A DNA stretch of 46,251 nucleotides from positions 1-46,251 of the forward strand of contig NZ_BATQ01000131.1 in assembly GCF_000739635.1 (NCBI RefSeq), in the 5' to 3' direction. A model generated the notes under the pieces. That model did not search any database. It was not told where the DNA came from and worked only from the letters and a program-made list of their open reading frames with translations. The translations under genes were made by a program, and so were the position numbers. The stretch comes from Verrucomicrobium sp. BvORR034 (GTDB lineage Bacteria > Verrucomicrobiota > Verrucomicrobiia > Verrucomicrobiales > Verrucomicrobiaceae). Of the stretch, positions 15,101 to 22,800 are shown one piece after another. The first letter of the stretch is position 1; every line of letters begins with the position of its first letter.

Positions 15101-17131
15101 TCCACCTTCAGTTCCCTGCAAGGTGCCGTTCGCACTCAGGCCTTCGACCAGATCCTGCAACGTCCGGAAGCCACGCTCGCCTTCCTCGGTTCCGTGAAGG
15201 ATGGCAAGATCACGGTGACCGACCTCGGTCCCGGCAATGTCGCCCGACTGCGCACTCACCCGAACAAGGCCGTGGCCAAGCAGGCTGCCGCCCTGATGGA
15301 CACCCTGAGCCCGCAGACCAAGCAGAAGAACGAAGCCATCGCCGCTCTCACCCCCGAGGTGCTGAAGCCCGGCAACGTGGCCAACGGCAAGCTGATGTTC
15401 ACAGCCGCCTGCGCCATCTGCCACAAGTTGGGTGATGTGGGGACACGCGACGTCGGCCCACCGCTCACCGGCATGGGCGCTCATGGCCCTGCGGAACTGC
15501 TCGTGCACATTGTGGACCCCAACCGCGAGGTGGACCCCAGCTTCTGGCAGTGGAACATCACCACCACCAAGGGCGAAACCCTGGTCGGCGTGATCACCAG
15601 TGAAAACGCCGCCAGCGTCACCTTGCGCAGCCAGACAGGCGATGTGGAGATCCCTAAGGCGAACATCGCCAACCGCGAAAACACCCGCCGCTCCCTCATG
15701 CCAGAAGGCTTTGAGGCGCTCGGACCGGAAGTCATGCGCGACCTCCTCGCCTTCATCTGCGGTGGCAGCGATGCCAAATTCCGCATTGTGGACCTGGCCA
15801 AGGCTTACACCGCCGACACCCGTCGCGGTCTCTTCAACAAAGAAGAAGCCACGGGCGACACGGTGTTCCTTTCCAAGTTCGGCAACGTGACCGTGGACGG
15901 CATCCCCTTCTACATCATGGATCCCGCCAAGTCCTCCTCCGGGATGAACGTCGTCACCCTTAAGGGCGGCGGTGACAAGACCTTCGCCCACACCTTCCCC
16001 CAGAAGGTCGCGGCACCGGTCGGAGTGGCGGCCAAGAAGCTGCACCTCTTGAGCGGCATCGCCGGCTGGGGCTTCCCCGCCATCAAAGATGAGCGGCCAG
16101 TGCTGAAGCTGACCGTGACCTTTGCAGACGGCCAGACGGAGGTTCATGAAATGAAAAACGGCGTGGAATTCGCCGACTACAATCGTGAAATCGACGTGCC
16201 CAAGTCCGCTTTCGCGGAGGGTGTCGTGTCCCGTGGCCAGCTTCGCCTGATCAGCCTGAACATCTCCAAGGCCTCCGTGATCTCGAAGGTCGAGCTGGAA
16301 AGCTACAACAACGGGGTCACCCCTGTGATTGTGGCCATCACCGCCGATGTCGAAGGCAAGGCTGGAGCCAAGCTGAATGCCGCCCCGCGCCAGCCTGCTG
16401 CCGCAGCCGCCCCAGCCCCTGCTCCTGCCAAGAAGCCCGAAGACGAGATGCCAGCCCCCCTCCCCATCCAGTGGGAGGACGGCAAAATCAAAGTCCTCAT
16501 CGTCGCGGGCGGATCCTCCCACGACTTCCGGAAGTGGTTCGAGGAGTATGACAGCCAGTTCCTCAAGGCCGCAGGCTTCTCCGTGAACTACACGGAGAAC
16601 AGCCCCCAGGCCACGGCAGAGATCAAGAACGCGGATGTCGTGATCAGCAGCACCAACCGCACGTTCTTTGACACCCCCGCCTGGCGCAAGGCCCTCTTCG
16701 ACCACGTGGAGGCAGGCAAGGGCGTGATCATGCTCCATCCGGGCACCTGGTATGGTTTCCCCCGTTGGCCAGAGGTCAACGCGAAGATCGTGGGCGGTGG
16801 CTCCCGAGGCCATGACAAGATCCACCCGTACGATGTGAACACGCTCAAGAAGGATCACCCCGTCATGGCGGGCGTACCGGCTAGCTTCAAAGTTGAGGAC
16901 GAACTCTACTACATGAATGCGGAAGCCGTGCCGGAAGGCACGCTGCCGATCGAAGTCCTGGCGGAAACCTCCCCCAGCGACAAGTACAAGAAGCCCCACC
17001 CTGCCGTCTGGGTCACCCAGAATGACAAGGCCCGCATCGTCGGCATCACTATCGGTCACGATGGACGCACCCACGAACTGCCAGGCTATCAACAGATCCT
17101 CATCAATGCGGTGAAGTGGACCAAGAAATAA
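12101..17131 (+). CDS. ThuA - PVC membrane-bound dehydrogenase - HEAT-like - cytochrome c - ThuA fusion protein
   Basis: A protein of 1676 residues from the ATG at 12101 (signal peptide MKALILLTLCAVLPCSML with AAAEA); the frame extends upstream through the GxxExxY gene but the signal peptide fixes the start. Order: ThuA/trehalose-utilisation domain (about 24-270); PVC-type putative membrane-bound dehydrogenase beta-propeller (about 300-700, with FEISLVAAEPLINKAMN and DEKGRLWVCETPEYPNG); an alpha-helical repeat region (about 720-1080); a haem-binding module with CAICH at 1104-1108 and VDPNREVDPSFWQW; a beta-rich segment ending in an Ala/Pro linker; and a second ThuA domain (about 1460-1676, KVLIVAGGSSHDF). 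It is probably a periplasmic sugar or polyol dehydrogenase passing electrons to its own haem. A terminator follows. Confidence 0.9.
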   Translation: MKALILLTLCAVLPCSMLAAAEAPLRVFIRAGQKSHAPGAHDYPQFLKDWVPLLKERGIQADGALDFPTKEQLDNTDVLILHSQEAGNIKIGEERKNLLEFLKRGGGLVTLHAGAVSQDADWFKSIIGGSWRQGTTKWLEGPMHLYFTDRENPITKDCSNFAMDDEIYYDMDILPEARILAGAYTPKPAGARNAQAAKRAEEITGGGKKVSIYDIQPQMWTYETTAPEGRTAYRSFVSIPGHLYINFNRPNYRAILLRGIAWAGKRQNADEFCKPEELGDGLRYVEGGPTRPDKAAALIEVHPEFEISLVAAEPLINKAMNVDWDEKGRLWVCETPEYPNGRRVPNTDAWKESGSISKEGYDQREPRDVISILTDTNGDGVMDKKKIFADKLELATSFCFYKKGVIVCAAPDIWYFEDTDGDDVADKRTKLYSGLGNGDTHAVMNNLRWGLDGWVYATHGYSAGDVTSLGAKSPKPPVRIASGVVRFKPDGSEIEMFSSRGGNTWGLDITWDGQVFWTQPTSGTVFFHTVLPEYVLAKGKVPGTNSWKGMITGQKTFPLMSWPEQAYVQIDQVGSFTAAAGCAVYEGGAWPEKWNYSYFTTEATLNIVHQQFVKPDGVSYTVEKEKGREETEFIRSKDLWFRPIENRVGPDGALYVVDFYNQAVIHNDTRGPLHGPANAAVRPDRDHYFGRIWKVQHKQAKKLKVPVLDSTNLKSLTTVLDTSPNAKVKQNAWRLISEGTPAGAEAKTLEKVAHIPQMGSKVLRQYEQLLAQQGGAKAICDKGIADFLAASDDWTRSAMIAALSSYPVAAVADALQHPRAAGLTVLVEPLVAKALTGDEVKVELNGKSITLTPSQNATQLLSACAEAPATSDALKIVVLRSIGSASDLKVNLTPELAATLKKLISQPALASSTLPLVVKWDQAGTLANDVKSLVSQFSTQLADKAQSVESRINAAKALIGVGGEGRKAVVPVLTASDSPAPLLSAIIEALGNSGDVSALVSTFSSLQGAVRTQAFDQILQRPEATLAFLGSVKDGKITVTDLGPGNVARLRTHPNKAVAKQAAALMDTLSPQTKQKNEAIAALTPEVLKPGNVANGKLMFTAACAICHKLGDVGTRDVGPPLTGMGAHGPAELLVHIVDPNREVDPSFWQWNITTTKGETLVGVITSENAASVTLRSQTGDVEIPKANIANRENTRRSLMPEGFEALGPEVMRDLLAFICGGSDAKFRIVDLAKAYTADTRRGLFNKEEATGDTVFLSKFGNVTVDGIPFYIMDPAKSSSGMNVVTLKGGGDKTFAHTFPQKVAAPVGVAAKKLHLLSGIAGWGFPAIKDERPVLKLTVTFADGQTEVHEMKNGVEFADYNREIDVPKSAFAEGVVSRGQLRLISLNISKASVISKVELESYNNGVTPVIVAITADVEGKAGAKLNAAPRQPAAAAAPAPAPAKKPEDEMPAPLPIQWEDGKIKVLIVAGGSSHDFRKWFEEYDSQFLKAAGFSVNYTENSPQATAEIKNADVVISSTNRTFFDTPAWRKALFDHVEAGKGVIMLHPGTWYGFPRWPEVNAKIVGGGSRGHDKIHPYDVNTLKKDHPVMAGVPASFKVEDELYYMNAEAVPEGTLPIEVLAETSPSDKYKKPHPAVWVTQNDKARIVGITIGHDGRTHELPGYQQILINAVKWTKK

Positions 17132-17160
17132 CTTCCTGAGCCGCTTTAACCCCCGAGACC

Positions 17161-17193
17161 AAAAGGCCGTCAGCTCTGCTGGCGGCCTTTTTG
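17161..17193. terminator. Bidirectional terminator between convergent genes
   Basis: The inverted repeat GGCCGTCAGC (17165-17174) with GCTGGCGGCC (17178-17187) has one G-U wobble and a TCT loop. It is flanked by AAAA on the left and TTTTT on the right, so it can serve both the ThuA fusion gene and the convergent amidohydrolase gene. Confidence 0.85.
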
Positions 17194-17208
17194 CGTTTGA
17201 GGGGGCGA

Positions 17209-18168
17209 TCAGGAACGGTCAATCCACTTGTAAACTGCCTTCCCGTTGTCAGAGAAGTACTTCCTCGCCGCCGTCTTGCCCTTGCCCTCGATGTACTGCC
17301 GGACCAATTCCACCACTACGTGAAAGGGCGCCCCGCGATCGCTGACGGGCCAGTTGCTGCCGAACACCAGCCGGTCCTCGCCAAAGGCGTGCCAGACCAT
17401 GTCCAGCACCGGTGCGTAGTAGCCAGCATCCTTGGGGGCACTCCCCTTCCCGCCACTCGCACCTTCCACCAGGCCGCTTACCTTGCACCACACTTTGGGA
17501 TGTCGCGCCGAAGCCTTGATCCCTTCTTTCCAGGCGCTGCTGGGATTGGCGGCATCACCGGCCCCACCCACATGATCCACAACGATCCGCAGTTCGGGGA
17601 CCTTCACCGCAAGTTTGTCCACTGCCATCAGCAGGTCAGGACCACCGTTGACATCCAGCGAGAGATCCCGATCCACCAGACGCTTGATGCCCGCGAGAAA
17701 CTCCGGCTCCTCCACCCCTTTGATCAACCTCGACCCGCCCACACGAATGCCCCGGAACACCGGATTGGCCGCAAACCGCTTCAACTGGTCCCCAAACTCC
17801 GGCGTTCCCGGGTCCAGGTTGCCCACAAACCCAACGATGCATTTCTCCCGCTCCGCAAGTTCGAGGATCCACTGATTGTCCTCCACCCTCTTGCTGGCCT
17901 CAACGACCACCGTCTTGTGAATGCCCAGAGGATTGGCCAGAGCCTTCCAGTCGGAAGGCATCACTTTGCGGTAGAGCGACGTTCCCGGTTGGGGCCAGGG
18001 CACCCCTTCCGGCCGGGTGGGGTCATAGAAATGCGTGTGGGTGTCCACGATCTCTATCTCACCTGATGGACCCGCCTCCTGCGCAAAAGCGGGTGTCATC
18101 AAGGTAGCGGTGGTCGCACCCAAGAGTGTCCCCATCACCTGACGTCGATTGTAGTTCTCGCGCTTCAT
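17209..18168 (-). CDS. Amidohydrolase-family protein (lactonase-like) with Tat-type leader
   Basis: A 319-residue protein. The N-terminus carries a twin-arginine-like leader (NRRQVMGTLLGATTATLMT, cleavage near AFA). The mature part begins with the metal-binding motif VDTHTHFYD (His44, His46) of amidohydrolase-2 enzymes. Conserved downstream segments include VVVEASKR, GFVGNLDP, FRGIRVGG, IVVDHVGG and the terminal RLVFGSNWPVSD with the catalytic Asp. Relatives hydrolyse sugar lactones such as L-fuconolactone and L-rhamnonolactone, which fits the surrounding sugar-oxidation genes; the exact substrate is inferred only. It is downstream of the DUF1080 gene on the same strand, separated by a terminator-like hairpin. 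Confidence 0.88.
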   Translation of the reverse strand: MKRENYNRRQVMGTLLGATTATLMTPAFAQEAGPSGEIEIVDTHTHFYDPTRPEGVPWPQPGTSLYRKVMPSDWKALANPLGIHKTVVVEASKRVEDNQWILELAEREKCIVGFVGNLDPGTPEFGDQLKRFAANPVFRGIRVGGSRLIKGVEEPEFLAGIKRLVDRDLSLDVNGGPDLLMAVDKLAVKVPELRIVVDHVGGAGDAANPSSAWKEGIKASARHPKVWCKVSGLVEGASGGKGSAPKDAGYYAPVLDMVWHAFGEDRLVFGSNWPVSDRGAPFHVVVELVRQYIEGKGKTAARKYFSDNGKAVYKWIDRS

Positions 18169-18182
18169 CGGGATTCAAACGC

Positions 18183-18241
18183 AAAAAGGGGATGAGGTTG
18201 TTCGCCTATTGCAGAATTGCCTGCAGCGAAACCTCATCCCC
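18183..18241 (-). terminator. Terminator-like hairpin between the DUF1080 and amidohydrolase genes
   Basis: A perfect 12-bp stem GGGGATGAGGTT (18188-18199) with AACCTCATCCCC (18230-18241) has a 30-nt loop. On the minus strand it is followed by TTTTT (18187-18183). The T-run ends only 14 bases before the amidohydrolase ATG at 18168, so it could act as an attenuator or a partial terminator. Confidence 0.7.
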
Positions 18242-18260
18242 CAAAGATCCAGCGATCCGA

Positions 18261-18959
18261 CTACAGTTCTTTGATCTTCACATTCTTCCAGCGCACGCTG
18301 AACGGCCCGGTGCCCTTCTTGATGCCGTGGACCTGAAAGCCGATGTGGCCCTCAGGATCATTGGCCTGCTTAAAGTCGGCCGCCTTCACGCCGTTCACGA
18401 AGCTCTGGTAGTGGTCACCCTTCACCACGATGCGATACTGGTTCCACTCGCCCTTCTTGAAGGCGGCCTTGGCCGCCTCGGTGCGCACGGCGTCCTTGGT
18501 CTGGGTCAGTTCGCTCCACCAGGTGCCGCGGCGCGCTTCGTCGTAGAAGTCACCGGCGGTGCCGTTGACGGCAATCTCACACTGCGGGCCATAGAGTCGA
18601 CCAGCCGGGAGAGGCTTCTTGGCCCCTTCAGGAGCTGGATCACCTTCCTTGGCCAGATGGCTGCGCACCTGCACACCAGAGTTGAGGGCGTCGTCCACCT
18701 TCACTTCGAACTCCAGCTCGAAGTCCTTGAAGCTGGGGCTCATGAGGAATGAGTTGGGGCTTCCTTCCGTCGTCGTTCCCACCAGCACGCCGTCTTCGAT
18801 CTTGTAGCTCGCGGTTCCACTGACAATCGTGAAGCCGTCCAGCTTGCCGTCTGAGAACCACTGTTTCCAAGGTTTGCCTTCGGCGGCGGCCGGTTTTTTA
18901 TCTTCAGCTTGGGCCGTCATGAGGGCGGCCAGAAAGAGGGCAGGAAGCAGTTTCTTCAT
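18261..18959 (-). CDS. Secreted DUF1080 / 3-keto-disaccharide hydrolase-like protein
   Basis: A 232-residue protein with a signal peptide (MKKLLPALFLAALMTAQA) and a single concanavalin-like beta-sandwich domain. Diagnostic stretches are SDGKLDGFTIVSGTASYKI, LMSPSFKDFELEFEVKVDD, LNSGVQVRSH, YGPQCEIAV, GEWNQYRIVVKGDHYQSFVNG and GHIGFQVHG, which match DUF1080 (PF06439). Family members are now linked to 3-keto-glycoside hydrolysis, which would complement a periplasmic sugar dehydrogenase such as the neighbouring PVC-type protein. It is the first gene of a minus-strand pair with the amidohydrolase. Confidence 0.9.
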   Translation of the reverse strand: MKKLLPALFLAALMTAQAEDKKPAAAEGKPWKQWFSDGKLDGFTIVSGTASYKIEDGVLVGTTTEGSPNSFLMSPSFKDFELEFEVKVDDALNSGVQVRSHLAKEGDPAPEGAKKPLPAGRLYGPQCEIAVNGTAGDFYDEARRGTWWSELTQTKDAVRTEAAKAAFKKGEWNQYRIVVKGDHYQSFVNGVKAADFKQANDPEGHIGFQVHGIKKGTGPFSVRWKNVKIKEL

Positions 18960-19117
18960 GTGTGTGTATTGGGAATATCAGGTGAGTTCACTGTCTCCCC
19001 ATTGGTCGGAAAGACAGGCCAAGGGAAACGCTTCGGTGCAGGGACGATCTTTCGGCAAAATCCTCCTCATGCCCATTGCCACTCTGACACTCCATGACGT
19101 AAACTCGTCACGCCGTT

Positions 19118-19435
19118 ATGTCAGATCTCGAATCGCGCCCCTCTACCAGCTCTGGCATGGGCTGCACTGTCTGGTTTGGAGCAGTCGTGGCCTATCCATT
19201 GATCGCGCAGGCCCTCATCGACAAGCTTGATCTAGACCAAGGACTCGTCTTGGGAGTCTTGCCCGTTGGCTGCCTGCTGACACTCATTTCCAGTGTCGTG
19301 CTGGCCAGGGCACTGCAACTGGATTCTGAAACCAAATCCCCGGTTCTGCTTTCTCTCGGCCTTTTCTTCGGAGGGATGTTCCTCAGCGTCGCGGTGTTCT
19401 TCTTCGGCTGCTCCAACCTTGACTTGGGCCTCTAG
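19118..19435 (+). CDS. Small multi-pass membrane protein, hypothetical
   Basis: A 105-residue protein with three predicted hydrophobic segments (about residues 15-34, 43-64 and 77-100) and a Ser-rich N-terminus. The ATG at 19118 is preceded by a short inverted repeat (TGACG/CGTCA, 19095-19110). No homologous family is recognised. It stands alone between the DUF1080 gene and the giant PEP-CTERM gene. Confidence 0.55.
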   Translation: MSDLESRPSTSSGMGCTVWFGAVVAYPLIAQALIDKLDLDQGLVLGVLPVGCLLTLISSVVLARALQLDSETKSPVLLSLGLFFGGMFLSVAVFFFGCSNLDLGL

Positions 19436-19820
19436 GGCAAAGCCATCTTGGAAAAGAAGTTCCCACGCAAGCGACGTCCATATGCCGCCTGACTGAGGGC
19501 TGTAGGCCCGGAGTCATTCAGAGATCAGAAGCTCCATGCCAACGGCGTGATACAAAAGAGCCCGGGGTCAGACCGCGAAGCGGTCGCCACCCCGGGTTCC
19601 TGGCAGAGAGGTTGGAACTCCAAGGGAGTTCTACAAACCGTCCAAGCTACCCTGAAGGCATTCCTGGCAAGGAGCTTTAGCTTGCCAGTCGCGATGCATC
19701 ACGGCAGCCCCATTCGCATTCGGTTTTGATCGATTTCCGGCCAACCCGGTCGAAAGGCGGGTGGCGAGTAAAGAGCTATACACTCCCAGTTGGCGATCAC
19801 TAACCACACACCTGTAGCGC
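19436..19820. other. Gene-free stretch with three consecutive hairpins
   Basis: No credible coding frame is present. Between 19561 and 19688 there are three separate strong hairpins: an outer CCCGGGGT/ACCCCGGG enclosing GACCGC-GAA-GCGGTC (19561-19596); GAACTCC-AAG-GGAGTTC (19615-19631); and CTGGCAAG/CTTGCCAG (19664-19688). The rest shows nothing I can identify. The cluster could be a dispersed palindromic repeat or a structured RNA. Confidence 0.55.
19561..19688. repeat. Multi-hairpin palindromic element
   Basis: Three perfect or near-perfect hairpins in 128 bases (stems at 19561-19596, 19615-19631 and 19664-19688), none followed by a T-run, so they are not simple terminators. The arrangement resembles a REP/BIME-type dispersed repeat or a small structured RNA. 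Only one copy is seen in this window. Confidence 0.45.
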
Positions 19821-22800
19821 TCAAAGCCGTGAGATTCTCCGACGCCGAAAAATCGCCGCGCTCAATCCTGCCAACAACAACAACATGCGAGACGGCTCGG
19901 GCGTCACCACCAGCGTCCCGTGATTCAGGAACAAGGATGTGTCCCAAGTCAGGCCCGCACTCAGCGTGGGAAGATCCAGCATCAACCCTGCCACCGTCCC
20001 GTCGTCATAACGGTTCGGAACCGTGAACCCATTGTTGGCGAATCCCGTCCAGTCGATGAGGTTGAACACATCCCCGAAGACTCCCGTATATCCGTTGGTG
20101 GTCTGCACCGTGATCCCACCATTGGCATTCAGGGTTAAGGCCCCCTGCACGTCGATGAAATCGTGGTTGCCACCGCTGTCCTCCAAGAAGCTGGCATGAG
20201 CGGTGGGAATGGAATCCACCCATTCCCCAACCGTGGCAAAGGAACTGAACGTAGAGGCGATGTTGCGAGTGGTGCCTCCCACCTGCAGAATGGCCCGATC
20301 CACCCGGCTTGCGTCGCCAGCCAGATTCAGGCCTCCTAGAACCGTGAGAGTACCGGTGGCATCTCCGACGGTGCTCGCGGAGGCGGCACTGTTTGCCACA
20401 GTGGAGGCCCCAGGTCGCAGCACGCCCACCCGGGAAGTTCCCCCCACTCCCGTTCCGACAGTGAAAGTACCTCCTGTGGCATCGATCACGCCCGTGCCTG
20501 AAATGACAGCGTCCGTGGTGTAGCTCGAAGCAGTTCGGTTCTTCACGTCGAACGCGGCACCCGAATCCAGATTCACCCAGGCCACATCATCCATGGTGGC
20601 AGTGGAGCACAGGGAAACGCGACCCGCGACAATGCGCAGGTTACCTGAGTTCAGGTTGATTCCATTCAGAATGAGCTCTCCAAGACCGGCCTTGGTGAAC
20701 GAGCCGGTTCCAGCAAATTCCGCCGCAGCTTCAAACGTGGATTGCTGGTTCTCGCCTACCGAGAATGTACGCAGCCCTACATCGGTGGCAGCCCCGCTTC
20801 CATTGAGCATGATGGTGACATTCTGGTTGAGTTGATCCCGCCCTTGTAGGTTCTCAATGGTGCCCGCTTCCCAGTTGTAGGTGGCGGCACCAGTACCCTG
20901 GCTCATTTCCCCAAACCTGAACGTGGAGGCACCCCTTTGCGTGATCGTTCCTTTGGTGTTGGCCGGGGTGGTGGCCCCGGTGCCAGCTTGTGAGTAGTCG
21001 TGATCCGCCATGCGAATGCTGGTGGCTTCGATGATGCCTGTGCCGAAGATCAGACTGCCCTGCCCATAGCCGTTGGCCCCGTTGGCACTGCCGATGCGCC
21101 CAAGCACCAGGAGGTTCAGCTTCATGTCCACGGATGAAGCGCCTGTCAGATCCAAAGATGAGATGTTAGGTGTTCCCGTCGCCACCATATCGTTGTCGCC
21201 AATGAAAAGATTGGCACCGGTTTCCCCACCAGCCTGTCCTCTCACCGTCAGGCTTCCACCGCCACCGATCCATACCGTGGCCTTGGACCGCTCCCCCCCT
21301 ATCACCCAGGAATCCACGTTGATGGTGGTGGAGCCTGTTCCCAAATTCACCGCGGAGGCGGTATTTGTATTGACCACCGCAGTGGGAGCGAAGCCGATGA
21401 TGAAAGTGCCCGCGGTGATGGTGTTGGCTGTGTTGGACAGCACAAGGCCCCCAGTAGCCGTGTAGGAGTTGGTAGTGGGCACAATCCCTTGGTAGGCCCC
21501 AATCAGAATCCGGCTCACATTGATGTTCACCGAGCTGGCGGCCGAAAAATTCGCATCCCCTCGGGTGCTGCTCGTTGTGTCGACGCCTCCCAATGCAGAG
21601 GCGTCACGATAGCCGATGAGGAGGAAATCATCACTGCTGCCATCGCCGATGTTCACTGTGCCACCGTTCACGGTCAGCTGCCCCGTCATGCCTTGAGCCG
21701 TGCCGTACACTCCGCCCACAATCAGCGACTGCACATTCAGGCCGCTCTCAACGATGGAGGAGACCGTGCCACTGCTCGCCACCAGGTACAGAGCCTCCGT
21801 CGTGTTCGCAGCGATGGTCTGGAAATTCATTGCACCCTGGGCCACCACCGTCGCGCCCTTATAAGTGGGTGCCACAGAAAGTGAAAGGGTTCCAGCACCA
21901 ATCTTGGTCAGTCCTCCGTAGCCGTTGTTTCCAATCGCCCCACTCAAACTGACGTTGTTTGCCCCTACGTCGAACACATTGCCCACATTCAGAATGTTGC
22001 CTCCACCGGCTGGAGTGAGGAAGACGGAAGTCCCCAGCAGCTCCACCGAACGGCCGCTGCTGATGTCAGCATTGTTTCCCGAACCCCAGCGCAGCGTTCC
22101 TCCCGCCATGACAACGCCGCCACTGCCAAGGCTGCCCGCCGCTCCAAACTCCAGCACTCCCTGGTTGATGGTGGTGGGGCCCGAGTAAGTATTGTTTGCG
22201 TGGCTCAGCACCAGGGTGCCATTCCCGGCCTTGGTGATTGCGGTCGCCGCCGTGCCCTGGTTGGCAATCTGGGAAGCAATCGTGAGCGTCGCCCCTGCTG
22301 GGTTTGTCGCATGCGTGCTGGTGGTGAAGACGACCAGTTCATCCCCCACGGCGTCTGCAGTGCCCGCCAGAATTTGATCGTACCCGCTGATCGTGACGTC
22401 ATTGTCGGTGGCACCTGCCGTGAACAACAGTGCGCCGCTCGTCAGGGTCAGGACGTTGGTGCCTCCACCTGCCCCCGTCACACTGAAGCCTGCGGCGCTA
22501 GCATCCAATCTCAAAGCGTTGACTGTCGCCGTGCCCGCTGTCGCCACGGCGCTGTTGAGCGATACGTTGTCGCCCGCCACTGCTCCCGCATAGGAGACCA
22601 CGTATTCGGTGCCAACATCCAGTGCTCTTAGGCCATTCGTGTCCCGGGTGACAAAGGTGTTTCCAGCGCCAGTGGCCGAGCTGTCAGAGATGATGAACGG
22701 CAGAATCTTGCGTTTCGTACCACTGTTGCTCACATCCCCGATCAAGAAGCTGTCCAGCTTGGTGTAGCTGCCGAAGGTCACCCGTGTGGCGGTGGTGGTG

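Noticed and set aside
15044-17092. 682-aa open frame antisense to the ThuA fusion gene
   Set aside because: A shadow of a high-GC gene; no recognisable motif, and the opposite strand carries clear ThuA and cytochrome c motifs.
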